A DNA stretch of 64,000 nucleotides from an uncultured Spirochaetales bacterium (GCA_949289575.1 CASEOG010000003.1:124001-188000), one strand, 5' to 3'. Positions 51,938-61,528 are shown, counted from the first letter of the stretch. Notes: generated from the sequence alone by a model not told the origin. Numbers and translations: made by a program.

Positions 51938-53236
51938 ATGCGCTTTACAGATACACGGGATCGCAGTGTTTCCGTCTCATTCCAGGATGCGATTTTTACG
52001 GGTCTTGCCGAAAGCGGCGGACTCTATTATGCCGACAAAAACCCCGATTTGACACGGCTTTTTGCTTCGTTTACACCCCAAACTTCGTTTAACGAAATTG
52101 CTGCCGAAACGGCTTACGCCTTTTTGAGCGATGAACTGACAAAAACGCAGGTTGCCGATATCGTACAAAATGCGTTTCAGTTTGAACCGAAACTCAAACG
52201 AATCTGCAACAATATTATTTCCCTCGAACTGTTTCACGGACCTTCTCTCTCGTTTAAAGACTTCGGCGCCTCTTTTCTTGCCTCATCCATGGAAGCTTAT
52301 TTGGGCCGACAGTCCCGCCGGGCGGTTATCCTGACGGCAACCAGCGGCGACACCGGAAGCGCTGTTGCCAGAGCTTTTTATAAAAAAGCCAATATCGATG
52401 TTGTCATTCTCTATCCCTCCGGAAAAGTAAGTCCGTTACAGGAAAAACAGCTCACCACACTGGGCGAAAATATCCATGCTCTCGAAGTCCGCGGAACATT
52501 CGACGACTGTCAGCGGCTGGTCAAAGAATCTTTTGCCGATCCCGAACTGAAAAAATCCCTTAATCTGACAAGTGCCAACAGCATCAATCTGGGTCGTCTG
52601 ATGGCTCAAACCTTCTACTATATTTGGGCCGTTGCTCAAATGAATACGGGAAAATCGGATAATCTGATTTTTACGGTTCCCAGCGGTAATTTCGGGAACA
52701 TCACCGGCGGTATCTGGGCTCATCTTTGCGGACTGCCGGTCAGAAAATTCATTGCTGCCGTCAATGCCAATAAAGTTTTCCCCGATTATCTGGAAACAGG
52801 TGTTTACAAACCGCAACCCAGCATTCCGACCTATTCAAATGCAATGGATGTCGGCAATCCGAGTAACTTCGAACGCCTTCAGGCGCTATACGGATCCGCC
52901 GAAAAAATGAAAGAGGATATCGAATCTTACTCCGTCTCCAACCACTTAACGCTGAAAACAATCCGGTCGATATATGAAAAAACGGGAGAGTTCATCTGTC
53001 CCCATACGGCTGTCGGAATTTATGTTTCCGCATCCTATCTGAAGAATAACGAAGGGAAAATTATTTCTCTGGCGACAGCTCATCCGGCCAAATTTGCCGA
53101 GTTGATCGAAAAAACAATTCAGAAGCCGGTGCCGCTGCCGCTGTCACTCAAAAAAGTGCAGGCGCTGCCGAAGAAATCGGAAAAAATCGATGCCGACAGA
53201 GAGATGCTCAGAGCCTTTCTCGAAGGACTGAAATAG
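51938..53236 (+). CDS. thrC: Threonine synthase
   Basis: A PLP enzyme that converts O-phosphohomoserine to threonine. The PLP lysine is in SLSFKDFGASFLA near residue 105; TATSGDTGSAVARAF near 130 binds the cofactor phosphate; and SANSINLGRLMAQTFYY is a family marker. The 432 residues fit the E. coli-like (TS1) form. AGGAGG before the ATG gives a strong start. Homoserine dehydrogenase and kinase are not in the window. A terminator shared with pheT follows. Confidence 0.95.
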   Translation: MRFTDTRDRSVSVSFQDAIFTGLAESGGLYYADKNPDLTRLFASFTPQTSFNEIAAETAYAFLSDELTKTQVADIVQNAFQFEPKLKRICNNIISLELFHGPSLSFKDFGASFLASSMEAYLGRQSRRAVILTATSGDTGSAVARAFYKKANIDVVILYPSGKVSPLQEKQLTTLGENIHALEVRGTFDDCQRLVKESFADPELKKSLNLTSANSINLGRLMAQTFYYIWAVAQMNTGKSDNLIFTVPSGNFGNITGGIWAHLCGLPVRKFIAAVNANKVFPDYLETGVYKPQPSIPTYSNAMDVGNPSNFERLQALYGSAEKMKEDIESYSVSNHLTLKTIRSIYEKTGEFICPHTAVGIYVSASYLKNNEGKIISLATAHPAKFAELIEKTIQKPVPLPLSLKKVQALPKKSEKIDADREMLRAFLEGLK

Positions 53237-53270
53237 ATTTCCGGTCCTGCAATTCCGAGTCATTTACCGA

Positions 53271-53302
53271 AAAAAAGAGATTCCGAAAGGAATCTCTTTT
53301 TT
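53271..53302. terminator. Bidirectional terminator between thrC and pheT
   Basis: A 14-base inverted repeat (AAAAAAGAGATTCC / GGAATCTCTTTTTT) around a GAAA tetraloop. Confidence 0.9.
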
Positions 53303-53306
53303 CTTA

Positions 53307-55730
53307 TCAGACCTTCAGCGGGAACCCGGCTTTTTCCAATTCCGCCACAATGCGGTTTTGCGCCTCTTCAAGGAAAGCCCCGTCGAGTGTTTTATCGGGA
53401 TCCATGAACGATGCCCGCAGCGTTACCCACTTGACATCGGGGTCTTCCGGCAGAAAGACGCCGACCAGACGGATCGATTCCAGCTCTTTATATCTGACCG
53501 ACTTCAACGCACGCAGCGTCTCTGCGGCAGCGGCTGTCCGGGGAACAATGACCGTACAGTCAAACAGGCTGCCCGGGTATTTCGGCAACGGTTTGTACTT
53601 TACCTTATCTTTCGGTTTGATATTCTCGAATCCGGAAAGGTCGATGACTGCCAATGCCAGCTTCCCGCGGATTTTCAAACTGCCGGTCAGAGAAGGATGT
53701 ACCGTAAAAAGAGCTCCGCACGCCTTTCCCATCACCCGAATATCGGCATATTCATACGGATGAACACCGCTCCACTCTTTCGGAAGAACGGTGTTGCTGC
53801 CGCCGGTTTCTTCGATGACGGCCGGATAAGACAAATAATCGAACATCTTTTCGACCGTGTTGAGCAACGGCAGGAACGAATCGGCTTTCCGGTCAAAAAA
53901 TCCGACAACCAGCTGATTCTTCTCTGCGGAAAAGTTTTTTTCGTCACCGGTGTACGCACGCCCCAATTCGAAGAATCGGAAAGAAGAAAAGTTTTTCGCA
54001 TTCAGTGCGGCGGTTTGCAGCGCCGTCGGAATTAACGACGGGCGCATGCGGTCGTTATCCCGACTGATTGCGTTTTTCAGAACCAGCTTTTCGTTTAAAT
54101 CGGGCCATTCGGTTTTCTTCAGCAGTTTCTCCCCGATCATCGGATAGGTCATTACCTCGAGTGCTCTTCCTTCCAGAACCAGAAAATCCTGAATTTTTCG
54201 ATGCAGCTGTTTCGGCAGCGAAAGGCGAACCGCCTCGATACGGGTCAGCGGCGCCTCGGGCGTAATATTATCAAACCCGACAATCCGTCCGACTTCTTCG
54301 ATGATATCCGCATCGCATTCGATATCTTTTGTGGCCCGGTAACTCGGAACCGTCACCCGGAGCATTCCGTTTCGATTTTCGACGGAAAAATCCAGCCGTT
54401 CCAAAATATCGACAATCTCCGCATCGGAGGGGAAACCGGTTCCCAACACTGCCCGAATTTTCCCGCAGGTGATGTCAATCACAAGCGGCCGGTAAGGCAC
54501 GTTGTCGCATCCGGCAATAACCTGGCTTCCGACCGGTTCCGCCCCGGGACAAAGCTGTAAAATCAAATCGAGAATTCTCAAAGAGGAACGGCGGACCAGC
54601 TGCGAATCAAGCGATTTCTCGTATCGGATCGAAGAATCGGAGCGAAGGCCGAGACGTGTCGATGTTTTCCGAATCTCGGCATCCGTAAAGTTCGCCACTT
54701 CGATAAAAACTTCCGTTGTCGTCTCTTTCACTCCGGAATCGAGACCGCCCATAATTCCCGCAACCGCGACCGGCTTTTCCGCATCGCAGATCATCGTATC
54801 CCGGGGCAGAATTTCCCGTTCCGTCCCGTCGAGTGTCACAAAAGTCTGTTCCGAACCGGCACGGCGGACATGAATTCGCGATCCGCCGATTTGTGAGGCA
54901 TCAAAAATATGATTCGGAATCCCCAGCTCGAGCATAACGTAATTGGAAATATCTACCATATTATTAATCGACCGCACTCCGCAGGCATTCAGTCTGGCTT
55001 TCATCCAGTCGGGACTCTCTCCGATCGTCACATTTTTAACATACAATCCGCAGTAAATTTTACAGGCGCAGTCATCGTCGACCGTCACGGATACAGGTGA
55101 GGCGCCTTTCCCGAGTCGCTCTTCCAGCTGTTTCTGCCACTCGCCGTCAAACGGATTGCGCAACGGCTTTTTGAAAACCGCCGCAAATTCGCGGGCCATC
55201 CCGTATTGAGCCCACAAATCGGGACGATGCGTAATCGACTTATTGTCGATATCAAAAATCGTATCGGAGGGGCGTTTCAGATATTCCGCCAGGGAGACCC
55301 CGACGGGAGCATCGGCCGGAAACTCTTTTAAACCGCTGTCATCGCTGCCGATTTCCAGTTCGGCTTCACTGCAAAGCATTCCTTCCGAGACCACTCCGCG
55401 AATTTCCTTCGGTGTCAGTGTCAATCCGCCGGGCAAAGTGGTTCCGAGCGGCGCAAAAGGCACCTTCATGCCGACACGAACATTGGGAGCTCCGCAGACA
55501 ACCTGCTGACTCTCCTTTCCTTTATTTACCGTCACCAAATGAAGCTTATCGGAATTCGGATGATTGTCGATTTTGACAATCTCCGCCACAATGACCTTTT
55601 GAAGATGTTCGTTGATAACCGAAATATCTTCCACTTCACATGTCGAAAGAGTGAACCGTTTTCCCAATTCGCTGCCGATCTCTTCCGGCAAATCGACAAA
55701 TTCCCGAATCCAGTTAATCGAAATATTCAT
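53307..55730 (-). CDS. pheT: Phenylalanine-tRNA ligase beta subunit, bacterial type
   Basis: PheT pairs with PheS as an alpha2-beta2 tRNA-Phe synthetase; the beta subunit binds tRNA and edits mischarged tyrosine. Visible in order are an EMAP-II-like tRNA-binding domain (about 40-150, VCGAPNVRVGMKVPFAPLG), the B3/B4 editing region (about 210-390), B5, a catalytic-like domain and a C-terminal ferredoxin-fold anticodon-binding domain from about 710. At 807 residues it is the long bacterial form. GGAGAGGG precedes the ATG. The short archaeal-type beta known from T. pallidum and Borrelia is not what is encoded here. Confidence 0.95.
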   Translation of the reverse strand: MNISINWIREFVDLPEEIGSELGKRFTLSTCEVEDISVINEHLQKVIVAEIVKIDNHPNSDKLHLVTVNKGKESQQVVCGAPNVRVGMKVPFAPLGTTLPGGLTLTPKEIRGVVSEGMLCSEAELEIGSDDSGLKEFPADAPVGVSLAEYLKRPSDTIFDIDNKSITHRPDLWAQYGMAREFAAVFKKPLRNPFDGEWQKQLEERLGKGASPVSVTVDDDCACKIYCGLYVKNVTIGESPDWMKARLNACGVRSINNMVDISNYVMLELGIPNHIFDASQIGGSRIHVRRAGSEQTFVTLDGTEREILPRDTMICDAEKPVAVAGIMGGLDSGVKETTTEVFIEVANFTDAEIRKTSTRLGLRSDSSIRYEKSLDSQLVRRSSLRILDLILQLCPGAEPVGSQVIAGCDNVPYRPLVIDITCGKIRAVLGTGFPSDAEIVDILERLDFSVENRNGMLRVTVPSYRATKDIECDADIIEEVGRIVGFDNITPEAPLTRIEAVRLSLPKQLHRKIQDFLVLEGRALEVMTYPMIGEKLLKKTEWPDLNEKLVLKNAISRDNDRMRPSLIPTALQTAALNAKNFSSFRFFELGRAYTGDEKNFSAEKNQLVVGFFDRKADSFLPLLNTVEKMFDYLSYPAVIEETGGSNTVLPKEWSGVHPYEYADIRVMGKACGALFTVHPSLTGSLKIRGKLALAVIDLSGFENIKPKDKVKYKPLPKYPGSLFDCTVIVPRTAAAAETLRALKSVRYKELESIRLVGVFLPEDPDVKWVTLRASFMDPDKTLDGAFLEEAQNRIVAELEKAGFPLKV

Positions 55731-55743
55731 GTTCCCTCTCCGT

Positions 55744-56790
55744 TTAATAAGCCTTAAATTGTCGGATGAACCGCAAATCTCCGCCGTGAAGATGACGGAT
55801 ATCGTCGATCCCGTAGCGCATCATCACCAGCCGGTCCAATCCCAAACCGAACGCAAATCCGTTGTATTTTTCGGTATCGATTCCGCTGCACTTCAACACG
55901 TTGGGGTGAACCATCCCGCACGGCAGCAGTTCCACCCAACCCTGCTGTTTACAAACGGGACATCCTTTACCGCCGCAAATCAGACACTTAATATCCAGCT
56001 CGAATCCCGGTTCGACAAACGGGAAAAATCCGGGACGCAGCCGCACTTCGACGGTTCTGCCGAAAATTTCACTTAACAGTGTTTTCATAAAATAAATCAG
56101 GTGGGAAACCGTCACATTCCTGTCCACCATCATTCCTTCGATCTGATGGAAAACCATTTCGTGGGAGGCATCCGTGGCCTCGTTGCGGAACACTTTTCCC
56201 GGTCCGACAAATTTAAACGGCGGCCGGTGCGTCTCCATGCCGCGCACCTGAATCGGCGAGGTGTGTGTCCGCAGCAGATGCTGCAAATCGGAAAACCAGA
56301 ACGTATCCTGCATATCGCGTGCCGGATGGTGTTCGGGAATATTCAACGCCACAAAATTGTGATAATCGTCTTCGATATGAGGTCCGTCCAGAATCTCGAA
56401 CCCCATCGATGTGAACACATCTTCGACTTCCCGCTGAATCAGCGTCACGGGATGATAACCGGCATCGCACAGCCCCCGGTCGGTCAGCGAATCGCGAAGA
56501 GAAATATCGATCCGCTCTTTTTTCAGTTTTTCGTTAATCAGAGCGGTTTCGGCTTCCCTGATTTTGGAATCGATAACGGCTTCGATTTCGCTTTTTAACC
56601 GGTTGACGTGCTGACCGATTTCGCGAATATTTTCGGCAGAGGCCTCTTTCATGTTTTTCAGAATATCGGCAACCGCACCCTTTTTTCCGATAAAATCGGC
56701 TTTCAGCTTGGAGAGGTCGGCCTGTGTTCCGCAAGCCGTCTCCAAAGCTTTATAAAAATCATTTTTAATCTGCTCTATTTTTTTCAGCAT
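55744..56790 (-). CDS. pheS: Phenylalanine-tRNA ligase alpha subunit
   Basis: The class II catalytic subunit that activates phenylalanine. The N-terminal coiled coil (about 1-85) binds tRNA. Class II motif 2 is in VGPGKVFRNEATDASHEMVFHQ and motif 3 in GFAFGLGLDRLVMMRYGIDDIR. A cysteine-rich loop CLICGGKGCPVCK is typical of many bacterial PheS. At 348 residues it is standard. AAGGAG before the ATG at 56790 sets the start; the longer frame upstream is leader. pheT follows after 13 bases. Confidence 0.96.
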   Translation of the reverse strand: MLKKIEQIKNDFYKALETACGTQADLSKLKADFIGKKGAVADILKNMKEASAENIREIGQHVNRLKSEIEAVIDSKIREAETALINEKLKKERIDISLRDSLTDRGLCDAGYHPVTLIQREVEDVFTSMGFEILDGPHIEDDYHNFVALNIPEHHPARDMQDTFWFSDLQHLLRTHTSPIQVRGMETHRPPFKFVGPGKVFRNEATDASHEMVFHQIEGMMVDRNVTVSHLIYFMKTLLSEIFGRTVEVRLRPGFFPFVEPGFELDIKCLICGGKGCPVCKQQGWVELLPCGMVHPNVLKCSGIDTEKYNGFAFGLGLDRLVMMRYGIDDIRHLHGGDLRFIRQFKAY

Positions 56791-56806
56791 GATTATCTCC
56801 TTTCGC

Positions 56807-56835
56807 ATTTTACAACAAATCGGGTTTTTTCGCAA
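56807..56835 (-). promoter_or_regulatory. pheST promoter
   Basis: TTGCGA (56830-56835), 17 bases, TAAAAT (56807-56812), about 16 bases before the pheS ATG. Confidence 0.6.
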
Positions 56836-56867
56836 CGGAGAAGAATCACGCAAAAGAAAAAAGCTTA

Positions 56868-57212
56868 TCAAAAGGGACTGTCAAACAGAAATTTTTCCGC
56901 CAGATCCGTCCATTCCTCCGCGCCGTCCGTCTCTTCGAATAACGGGATTCCCATAATCTCCCGCATGTAAACCGGCAGCAGAAAATCACGGAATTCGGCC
57001 TGTGTTTGCGGAGAAAGGCAGTGCCACACCGCCTCGAGTCGCCGCAGATCCTCGATCCACAGCATCGCACCGTCGCCGTTGCCGTAAACGGAAACCGCTG
57101 TTTCCACCGTATAAAGGCGGCCGAGCGGGGTTTCGGGTGTTTCCGCCCGAACGGACTCTGTTCCGAGAACCGTCATCAGAAGAACCGCGAGCCGAAATAA
57201 TTCTTTTTTCAT
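56868..57212 (-). CDS. Small exported protein of unknown function
   Basis: A 114-residue protein with a signal peptide (MKKELFRLAVLLMTVLGTES, cleavage probably after VRA). The mature part is acidic and helical with several tryptophans (AMLWIEDLRRLEAVWH, EEWTDLAEKF). GGAGG five bases before the ATG gives a strong start. It lies upstream of pheS on the same strand, but pheS has its own promoter. I do not recognise a family. Confidence 0.72.
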   Translation of the reverse strand: MKKELFRLAVLLMTVLGTESVRAETPETPLGRLYTVETAVSVYGNGDGAMLWIEDLRRLEAVWHCLSPQTQAEFRDFLLPVYMREIMGIPLFEETDGAEEWTDLAEKFLFDSPF

Positions 57213-57333
57213 AAAAACCTCCGTAAAGAATAATGGAGATTTTATCTTTTTTCGCAGAAATCATTATAGCGAATCTCAAATATAAAACGGGAAACTTCCG
57301 TCGATTATTTCTGTGCTTTAACGAAATCGGATA

Positions 57334-58458
57334 TCAGGATTCCGTTTTAATTTCGGGATTCTCTTTCAGAAAATCTGTTTCCGTTTCATAGCGACAAACA
57401 CAATTTCGGCCTTTGTGTTTTGCCGAATAAAGTGCGGAATCGGCCATGCGGACAATATTATCACTGTCCGCACTCCCGAAATTTCCGTTATCGGCAAATC
57501 CGATGCTGACGGTCACCTTTCCGAAAGGAGATTCGGGAAACGAAATATCGAGCCTCTCGACGTCTCTTTTAATCGTATTGCAAACAGACTTGATGTCTGT
57601 TCCTTCTTTTCGGGTAATCCCGATAAATTCTTCTCCGCCGTAACGGTAAAAAGCGACTCCGCTTGCGGCCGACTCTTCGCTCAAGACACAGGAAATTCGT
57701 TTCAGAATGAAATCTCCGTTCTGATGTCCGTAAATGTCGTTATACCTCTTAAAATAGTCGACATCAATCATCACAACCGACAGCGGACAATCGCTGTTCT
57801 CTTCCGCCTGTAAATCTTCGAACAGCTTGCGCCGATTGCCCAGTCCCGTCAAAAAATCGTAATACCGTTGATTATTTGTTTTTCTCTGCAGCTCGAACAA
57901 CTCGAAACTGCTGACACGGGTATGGCTACCGACCGAGACACCGATTAAAAGAGCCCCCGCAAAATGGAACGTATCCATAATGGCCGTTGCCGACGAACTT
58001 TTTAATACCCAGGAGGCAATGCACATTGCAATCGTATTGACAAGAGCAAAGATTTCCACTCTGTAGGATCGGTCCAGGATTTCCGACGGCATGACACTCA
58101 GTATACAGACTCCCACAACCGCCAAAACCCGGGTCTGGAATGTCATCAGATAGATCGAAAAGAGACAAAAGAATTCAAAAACGATATAAAAAAGAATCAG
58201 AACACGGTTATGCCCGCTGACTTTTTTTGCTGCCGCATAGAACCCGATTAAGCTAAACGAAAATACAAAATACGAAACGGCACGATAAATCGTATGAAAA
58301 CAAAAGAAAATCCCGACTGTCGTAAAAATAATCACGGAAACCAACAGTCCGATTTTCAATATCTTTAAATTTGCCGCAGCAATGACATCCCGATTCCGTT
58401 CGATAAACCGGCTTTCCTGCTTGCGGAAATGAAGATAATCTCTTATAACCGTTCTCAT
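57334..58458 (-). CDS. Membrane-bound diguanylate cyclase (GGDEF)
   Basis: GGDEF enzymes make the second messenger cyclic di-GMP from two GTP. About six membrane helices (about 35-185) precede a GGDEF domain (about 200-360) with DFLTGLGNRRKL, the metal aspartate in VVMIDVDYFKRYND and the active-site loop RYGGEEF. The loop is intact, so activity is expected. No RxxD inhibitory site in the usual place is evident, and no EAL domain is present. The N-terminal membrane part probably senses a signal. GGAG five bases before the ATG supports the start. It is a monocistronic leftward gene. Confidence 0.93.
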   Translation of the reverse strand: MRTVIRDYLHFRKQESRFIERNRDVIAAANLKILKIGLLVSVIIFTTVGIFFCFHTIYRAVSYFVFSFSLIGFYAAAKKVSGHNRVLILFYIVFEFFCLFSIYLMTFQTRVLAVVGVCILSVMPSEILDRSYRVEIFALVNTIAMCIASWVLKSSSATAIMDTFHFAGALLIGVSVGSHTRVSSFELFELQRKTNNQRYYDFLTGLGNRRKLFEDLQAEENSDCPLSVVMIDVDYFKRYNDIYGHQNGDFILKRISCVLSEESAASGVAFYRYGGEEFIGITRKEGTDIKSVCNTIKRDVERLDISFPESPFGKVTVSIGFADNGNFGSADSDNIVRMADSALYSAKHKGRNCVCRYETETDFLKENPEIKTES

Positions 58459-58587
58459 ATAAACTCCGAATGACAGAATTGTACCAGAAATTCATGAATT
58501 TTGAAAGAAAAATATAAATAACCGAAGGATGAATCATATAACTTTTTGATTAAGCCGCCGTTTTCGTTCCGATACATCAAAAAAATC

Positions 58588-58616
58588 TTGCATTTGTTCT
58601 TTTCTTCTTTTATAGT
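58588..58616 (+). promoter_or_regulatory. Nitroreductase gene promoter
   Basis: TTGCAT (58588-58593), 17 bases, TATAGT (58611-58616), 19 bases before the ATG. Confidence 0.7.
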
Positions 58617-58635
58617 GAATAAAAAGGAGTCCGCC

Positions 58636-59154
58636 ATGAACACCGTTATTGAGACAATACTGAACCGCAGGAGCTGCCGTTCCTTTACCGACGAACCTGT
58701 ATCCGAAAAAGAGATTGAAACTGTTTTGGAATGCGCCCGTTCGGCGCCCAGCGGTATGAATTATCAAACAGCCCGTTTTACGGCCGTTATGAACCGGGAA
58801 AAAATCCGTAAACTGGCAACCGCTGTCGGAAAAGCACTCGGCCGCGACGCGGGATACAATATGTATAATCCCGCCGTTTTGATCATCACTTCCAACGAAA
58901 AAGAAAGCCGTTTTCGGGAAACAGATAACGCCTGCGCCATGGAAAATATTTATCTGGCTTGCGAAGCTTTGAATCTCGGCTGCGTCTGGATCAATCAGCT
59001 GAAAGACTGCTTCGATACCCCCGAAGTCCGAAGCCTTTTGGACGGTTTCGGGATTCCGGCCTCGCACGGTGTCTACGGTTGCGCCGCTGTCGGACACAGA
59101 GGAGCTCCTCCGGCGGAAATCGAGCGAAAGGCGGTCGCCGTCATCATCAGGTAA
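58636..59154 (+). CDS. Nitroreductase family FMN protein
   Basis: A 172-residue flavoprotein of the nitroreductase superfamily, which reduces nitro groups, quinones or other acceptors with NAD(P)H. The N-terminal FMN-phosphate motif RRSCRSFTDEPV (about 11-22), the APSGMNYQ segment near 40 and the C-terminal GHRG region are typical. It is at the short end for the family (usually 170-220). AAAAGGAG six bases before the ATG at 58636 fixes the start; the upstream open frame covers the promoter. Physiological substrate unknown. Confidence 0.9.
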   Translation: MNTVIETILNRRSCRSFTDEPVSEKEIETVLECARSAPSGMNYQTARFTAVMNREKIRKLATAVGKALGRDAGYNMYNPAVLIITSNEKESRFRETDNACAMENIYLACEALNLGCVWINQLKDCFDTPEVRSLLDGFGIPASHGVYGCAAVGHRGAPPAEIERKAVAVIIR

Positions 59155-59263
59155 TTCCGGCTGTCGGGAAGGATCGCCGTGCTGTTTCGGATAAATATTT
59201 CGACTCTGACATCAGATGTCCGAACGGAAATGTATTATATAAATAACAGAAAGGAGAAATTTT

Positions 59264-59890
59264 ATGTCATTTTGCAGAAATTGCGGAAAAGAATTATCCG
59301 ACGGCGACTTATTCTGCCCCGGATGCGGAACTTCAACGGGAATCGGAAACGATGCGGAAACGGAAGCCGCTTTTGATGTCCGAACGGAAACAAACGACGA
59401 AGCCCTGATGGATGCATACATCTCGGGATCAACGGGAACTCCGATACAAAATCACGCCTATGAACATTACAAAAACGCCTACTCCGCTATGGAAAGAAAC
59501 AACGGCGGCTTTACAATGAAATGGAATTGGGCAGCCTTCTTTTTTACCGGATGGCATCTGATGTACAGAAAAGCGTATCTCGAAGGGATTCTTCTTTTGG
59601 TTCTGTTTACGGTCATTCCCGCCGGATTCAATCTGATTCTTCAGATTGCGGCCGGTCTTTGCATCAATTACCTTCTTTACCGCCGCTATAAAACAAAACT
59701 CGGAGAATGCAAAGCCGAAAGCGACAACCCCTCGACTCAACTGGCGAGAATGGCCGCGGAAGGAGGAACGAGCACGATTGTCAAAGTTCTGGCTGCCATC
59801 TATTTTATTGTTTATATCGGAATTCTTCTGCTGATTTTTCTGGGAACCGCCGCTCTGGCTGCGACACCCGATTATTATTACTATTACTGA
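59264..59890 (+). CDS. Zinc-ribbon plus DUF2628-type membrane protein
   Basis: The 208-residue protein has an N-terminal zinc ribbon (CRNC at 4-7, CPGC at 18-21), a variable polar stretch, the DUF2628-like core WNWAAFFFTGWHLMYRKAY (about 88-106) and four membrane helices. It ends in an unusual run of tyrosines (PDYYYYY). Related proteins are small membrane proteins of unknown role, often multicopy. AAGGAG before the ATG gives a clear start. A 16-base sequence, GATGTCCGAACGGAAA, occurs both in the leader (59215) and inside the gene (59375). Confidence 0.85.
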   Translation: MSFCRNCGKELSDGDLFCPGCGTSTGIGNDAETEAAFDVRTETNDEALMDAYISGSTGTPIQNHAYEHYKNAYSAMERNNGGFTMKWNWAAFFFTGWHLMYRKAYLEGILLLVLFTVIPAGFNLILQIAAGLCINYLLYRRYKTKLGECKAESDNPSTQLARMAAEGGTSTIVKVLAAIYFIVYIGILLLIFLGTAALAATPDYYYYY

Positions 59891-59910
59891 AACCGGTCTC
59901 CGACACACAA

Positions 59911-59938
59911 CGGGCTCCCTCACGGGAGCCCGCTTTTT
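59911..59938 (+). terminator. Terminator after the DUF2628 gene
   Basis: Stem CGGGCTCCC/GGGAGCCCG with a four- to five-base loop and TTTTT after. It is convergent with the YjbQ-family gene, whose stop lies at its edge. Confidence 0.85.
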
Positions 59939-60338
59939 ATCCGATTCGCACAATAAAACGGCGATGACGGGGACCGTCAAACTCGCAAAAGTAAATCCCC
60001 TGCCAGGTTCCCAACAAAAGCGAACCTCCCGAAACTATCAACTGCTCGGAGATGCCGACACACGACGATTTGGCATGGGCCGCCGAATTCCCTTCCGAAT
60101 GACGAAATTCGATCCGGTCGGGAAAGGCTTTGTCCAATGCAATCAGAAGATCATGACGGACATCGGGGTCCGCATTTTCGTTGACGGTAATTCCCGCTGT
60201 CGTATGAGGGCAATAAACGTGACAAACCGCCTCCGTCTCTCCCGTCTTGCGACAGTATTCGGCAACCGCTTCTTCTACCTGCCCCGTAATGTCGATAAAT
60301 CCCTCTTTCGGTGTTTTCAGATCATATTCGAATACCAT
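59937..60338 (-). CDS. YjbQ/UPF0047 family protein
   Basis: A conserved 133-residue single-domain protein of the YjbQ family, some members of which show weak thiamine phosphate synthase activity; the true role is unclear. The family signature CPHTTAGITVNENADPDVRHD (about 43-63) and the histidine in EGNSAAHAKSS, with GTWQGIYFCEFDGPR at the C-terminus, are all present. It lies directly downstream of the adenine methylase gene on the same strand (11 bases) and is probably co-transcribed with it. Confidence 0.92.
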   Translation of the reverse strand: MVFEYDLKTPKEGFIDITGQVEEAVAEYCRKTGETEAVCHVYCPHTTAGITVNENADPDVRHDLLIALDKAFPDRIEFRHSEGNSAAHAKSSCVGISEQLIVSGGSLLLGTWQGIYFCEFDGPRHRRFIVRIG

Positions 60339-60349
60339 TTTTCTCCTCC

Positions 60350-61450
60350 CTATTTTTTCTCAACCAGAAACAGATATTCCTTAAGATGAATGTTTCTCTC
60401 TTTCAAATTGCGCGACCCGCGGAATGTGTTGTAGTCGGTTTCGAACACTTTAACCGGTCCGACCGCATTCAAAAGATCCGTCATCTCCTCCGCAGAGATA
60501 AAGCCTTCCGAATTGAACGAAACGAGCAGAAATTTTGCCGATGTGGCCTCAATCAGGGCTTTCATCTGCGAAGCCGCCTGCCCTTTCCGGTTCCATGCGG
60601 ACCGGTTCCATGATTTCGGAATGCCCGAAACGGTGCTGATCTGTTCGGGACGGCGGTAATCGGCCAATAAATTGAGCATAAAATAATTGGATCCGTACGG
60701 ATGTTGATTATACGGAGGGTCGAGATAGGCCAAATCGAATTCGCCGGCAACCGACGCCACAGCTGCCGCATCGCCGCGAAAAACCCGAAACGGACATGAA
60801 AAACGGCTGAAAAGCGGCATTTTCACTTCAATCGGACCGAGAATCCGCGAAAGAGCGTGTCGCCCCGTTCCCCCGAACTGCCCCATCCCCGTTTCCCGGT
60901 TCTTGTAAAACCCTTTGAAAACGCCGGCGGTGTTGGCATGAACGGACGCCTCCGCCAGCAGCGGCGCCAGAAAATAATGACGCAGATTCCCGGGCAGCTC
61001 CCCGATCCGCTGCCGGGCCGTATCCAGATAACAGGCGTTGCGACGTGTATAAAAACAGCGCTCTCCGCGGCGCACAGCCGCCTCGTCACGCGGTGCATAA
61101 AGCTCCGCAATCCACCCGGGCTTCAGACTTTTTTCGTCGAGTCCGGCGCACAGCCACCGGAACGCCTCCTCCAACTCCCGCATCGGCACCTCGTCCTCGT
61201 TGCTCAAATAACAGCGGTTGATAATCTCCGAGTAGCGCTCCAGATCGTTGACGGCAATCGACTCCGAAAACTGCTTCATGCATCGTGCGACAATCCCGCT
61301 TCCCGAAAAGAGATCGAAAAAAGAAATTTTCTCTTTTCCCAAACGGCTCCGCACCTCATCGACGGCCCCGACGATAAAATCGAGCAGATGCCTCTTATTC
61401 CCGAGATAAGTCATTAATTGTCCGTTCAGATATTCTTTTCGTTCCCGCAC
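60350..61450 (-). CDS. Adenine-specific DNA methyltransferase, D12 class
   Basis: A SAM-dependent N6-adenine DNA methylase. Motif order is that of the D12 (alpha) class: the SAM-binding YLGNKRHLL near residue 15, [13 protein letters not shown] near 46, a target-recognition region (about 100-230) and the catalytic [13 protein letters not shown] near 245. No restriction endonuclease is adjacent, so it is probably an orphan methylase. Two starts are possible: the GTG at 61450, with TATAAT eight bases upstream, or the ATG at 61414, which places YLGNKR at the usual distance from the N-terminus. Recognition site unknown. Confidence 0.88.
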   Translation of the reverse strand: MRERKEYLNGQLMTYLGNKRHLLDFIVGAVDEVRSRLGKEKISFFDLFSGSGIVARCMKQFSESIAVNDLERYSEIINRCYLSNEDEVPMRELEEAFRWLCAGLDEKSLKPGWIAELYAPRDEAAVRRGERCFYTRRNACYLDTARQRIGELPGNLRHYFLAPLLAEASVHANTAGVFKGFYKNRETGMGQFGGTGRHALSRILGPIEVKMPLFSRFSCPFRVFRGDAAAVASVAGEFDLAYLDPPYNQHPYGSNYFMLNLLADYRRPEQISTVSGIPKSWNRSAWNRKGQAASQMKALIEATSAKFLLVSFNSEGFISAEEMTDLLNAVGPVKVFETDYNTFRGSRNLKERNIHLKEYLFLVEKK

Positions 61451-61458
61451 CGGTCCGG

Positions 61459-61487
61459 ATTATATCACATCGTTCCGATTTTGTCTT
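61459..61487 (-). promoter_or_regulatory. Promoter of the adenine methylase gene
   Basis: AAGACA (61482-61487), 17 bases, perfect TATAAT (61459-61464), eight bases before the GTG. Confidence 0.5.
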
Positions 61488-61528
61488 GCGGCTGCCGATT
61501 CTCTCTCTCTCTTTTTCGTTTTCTTCTA

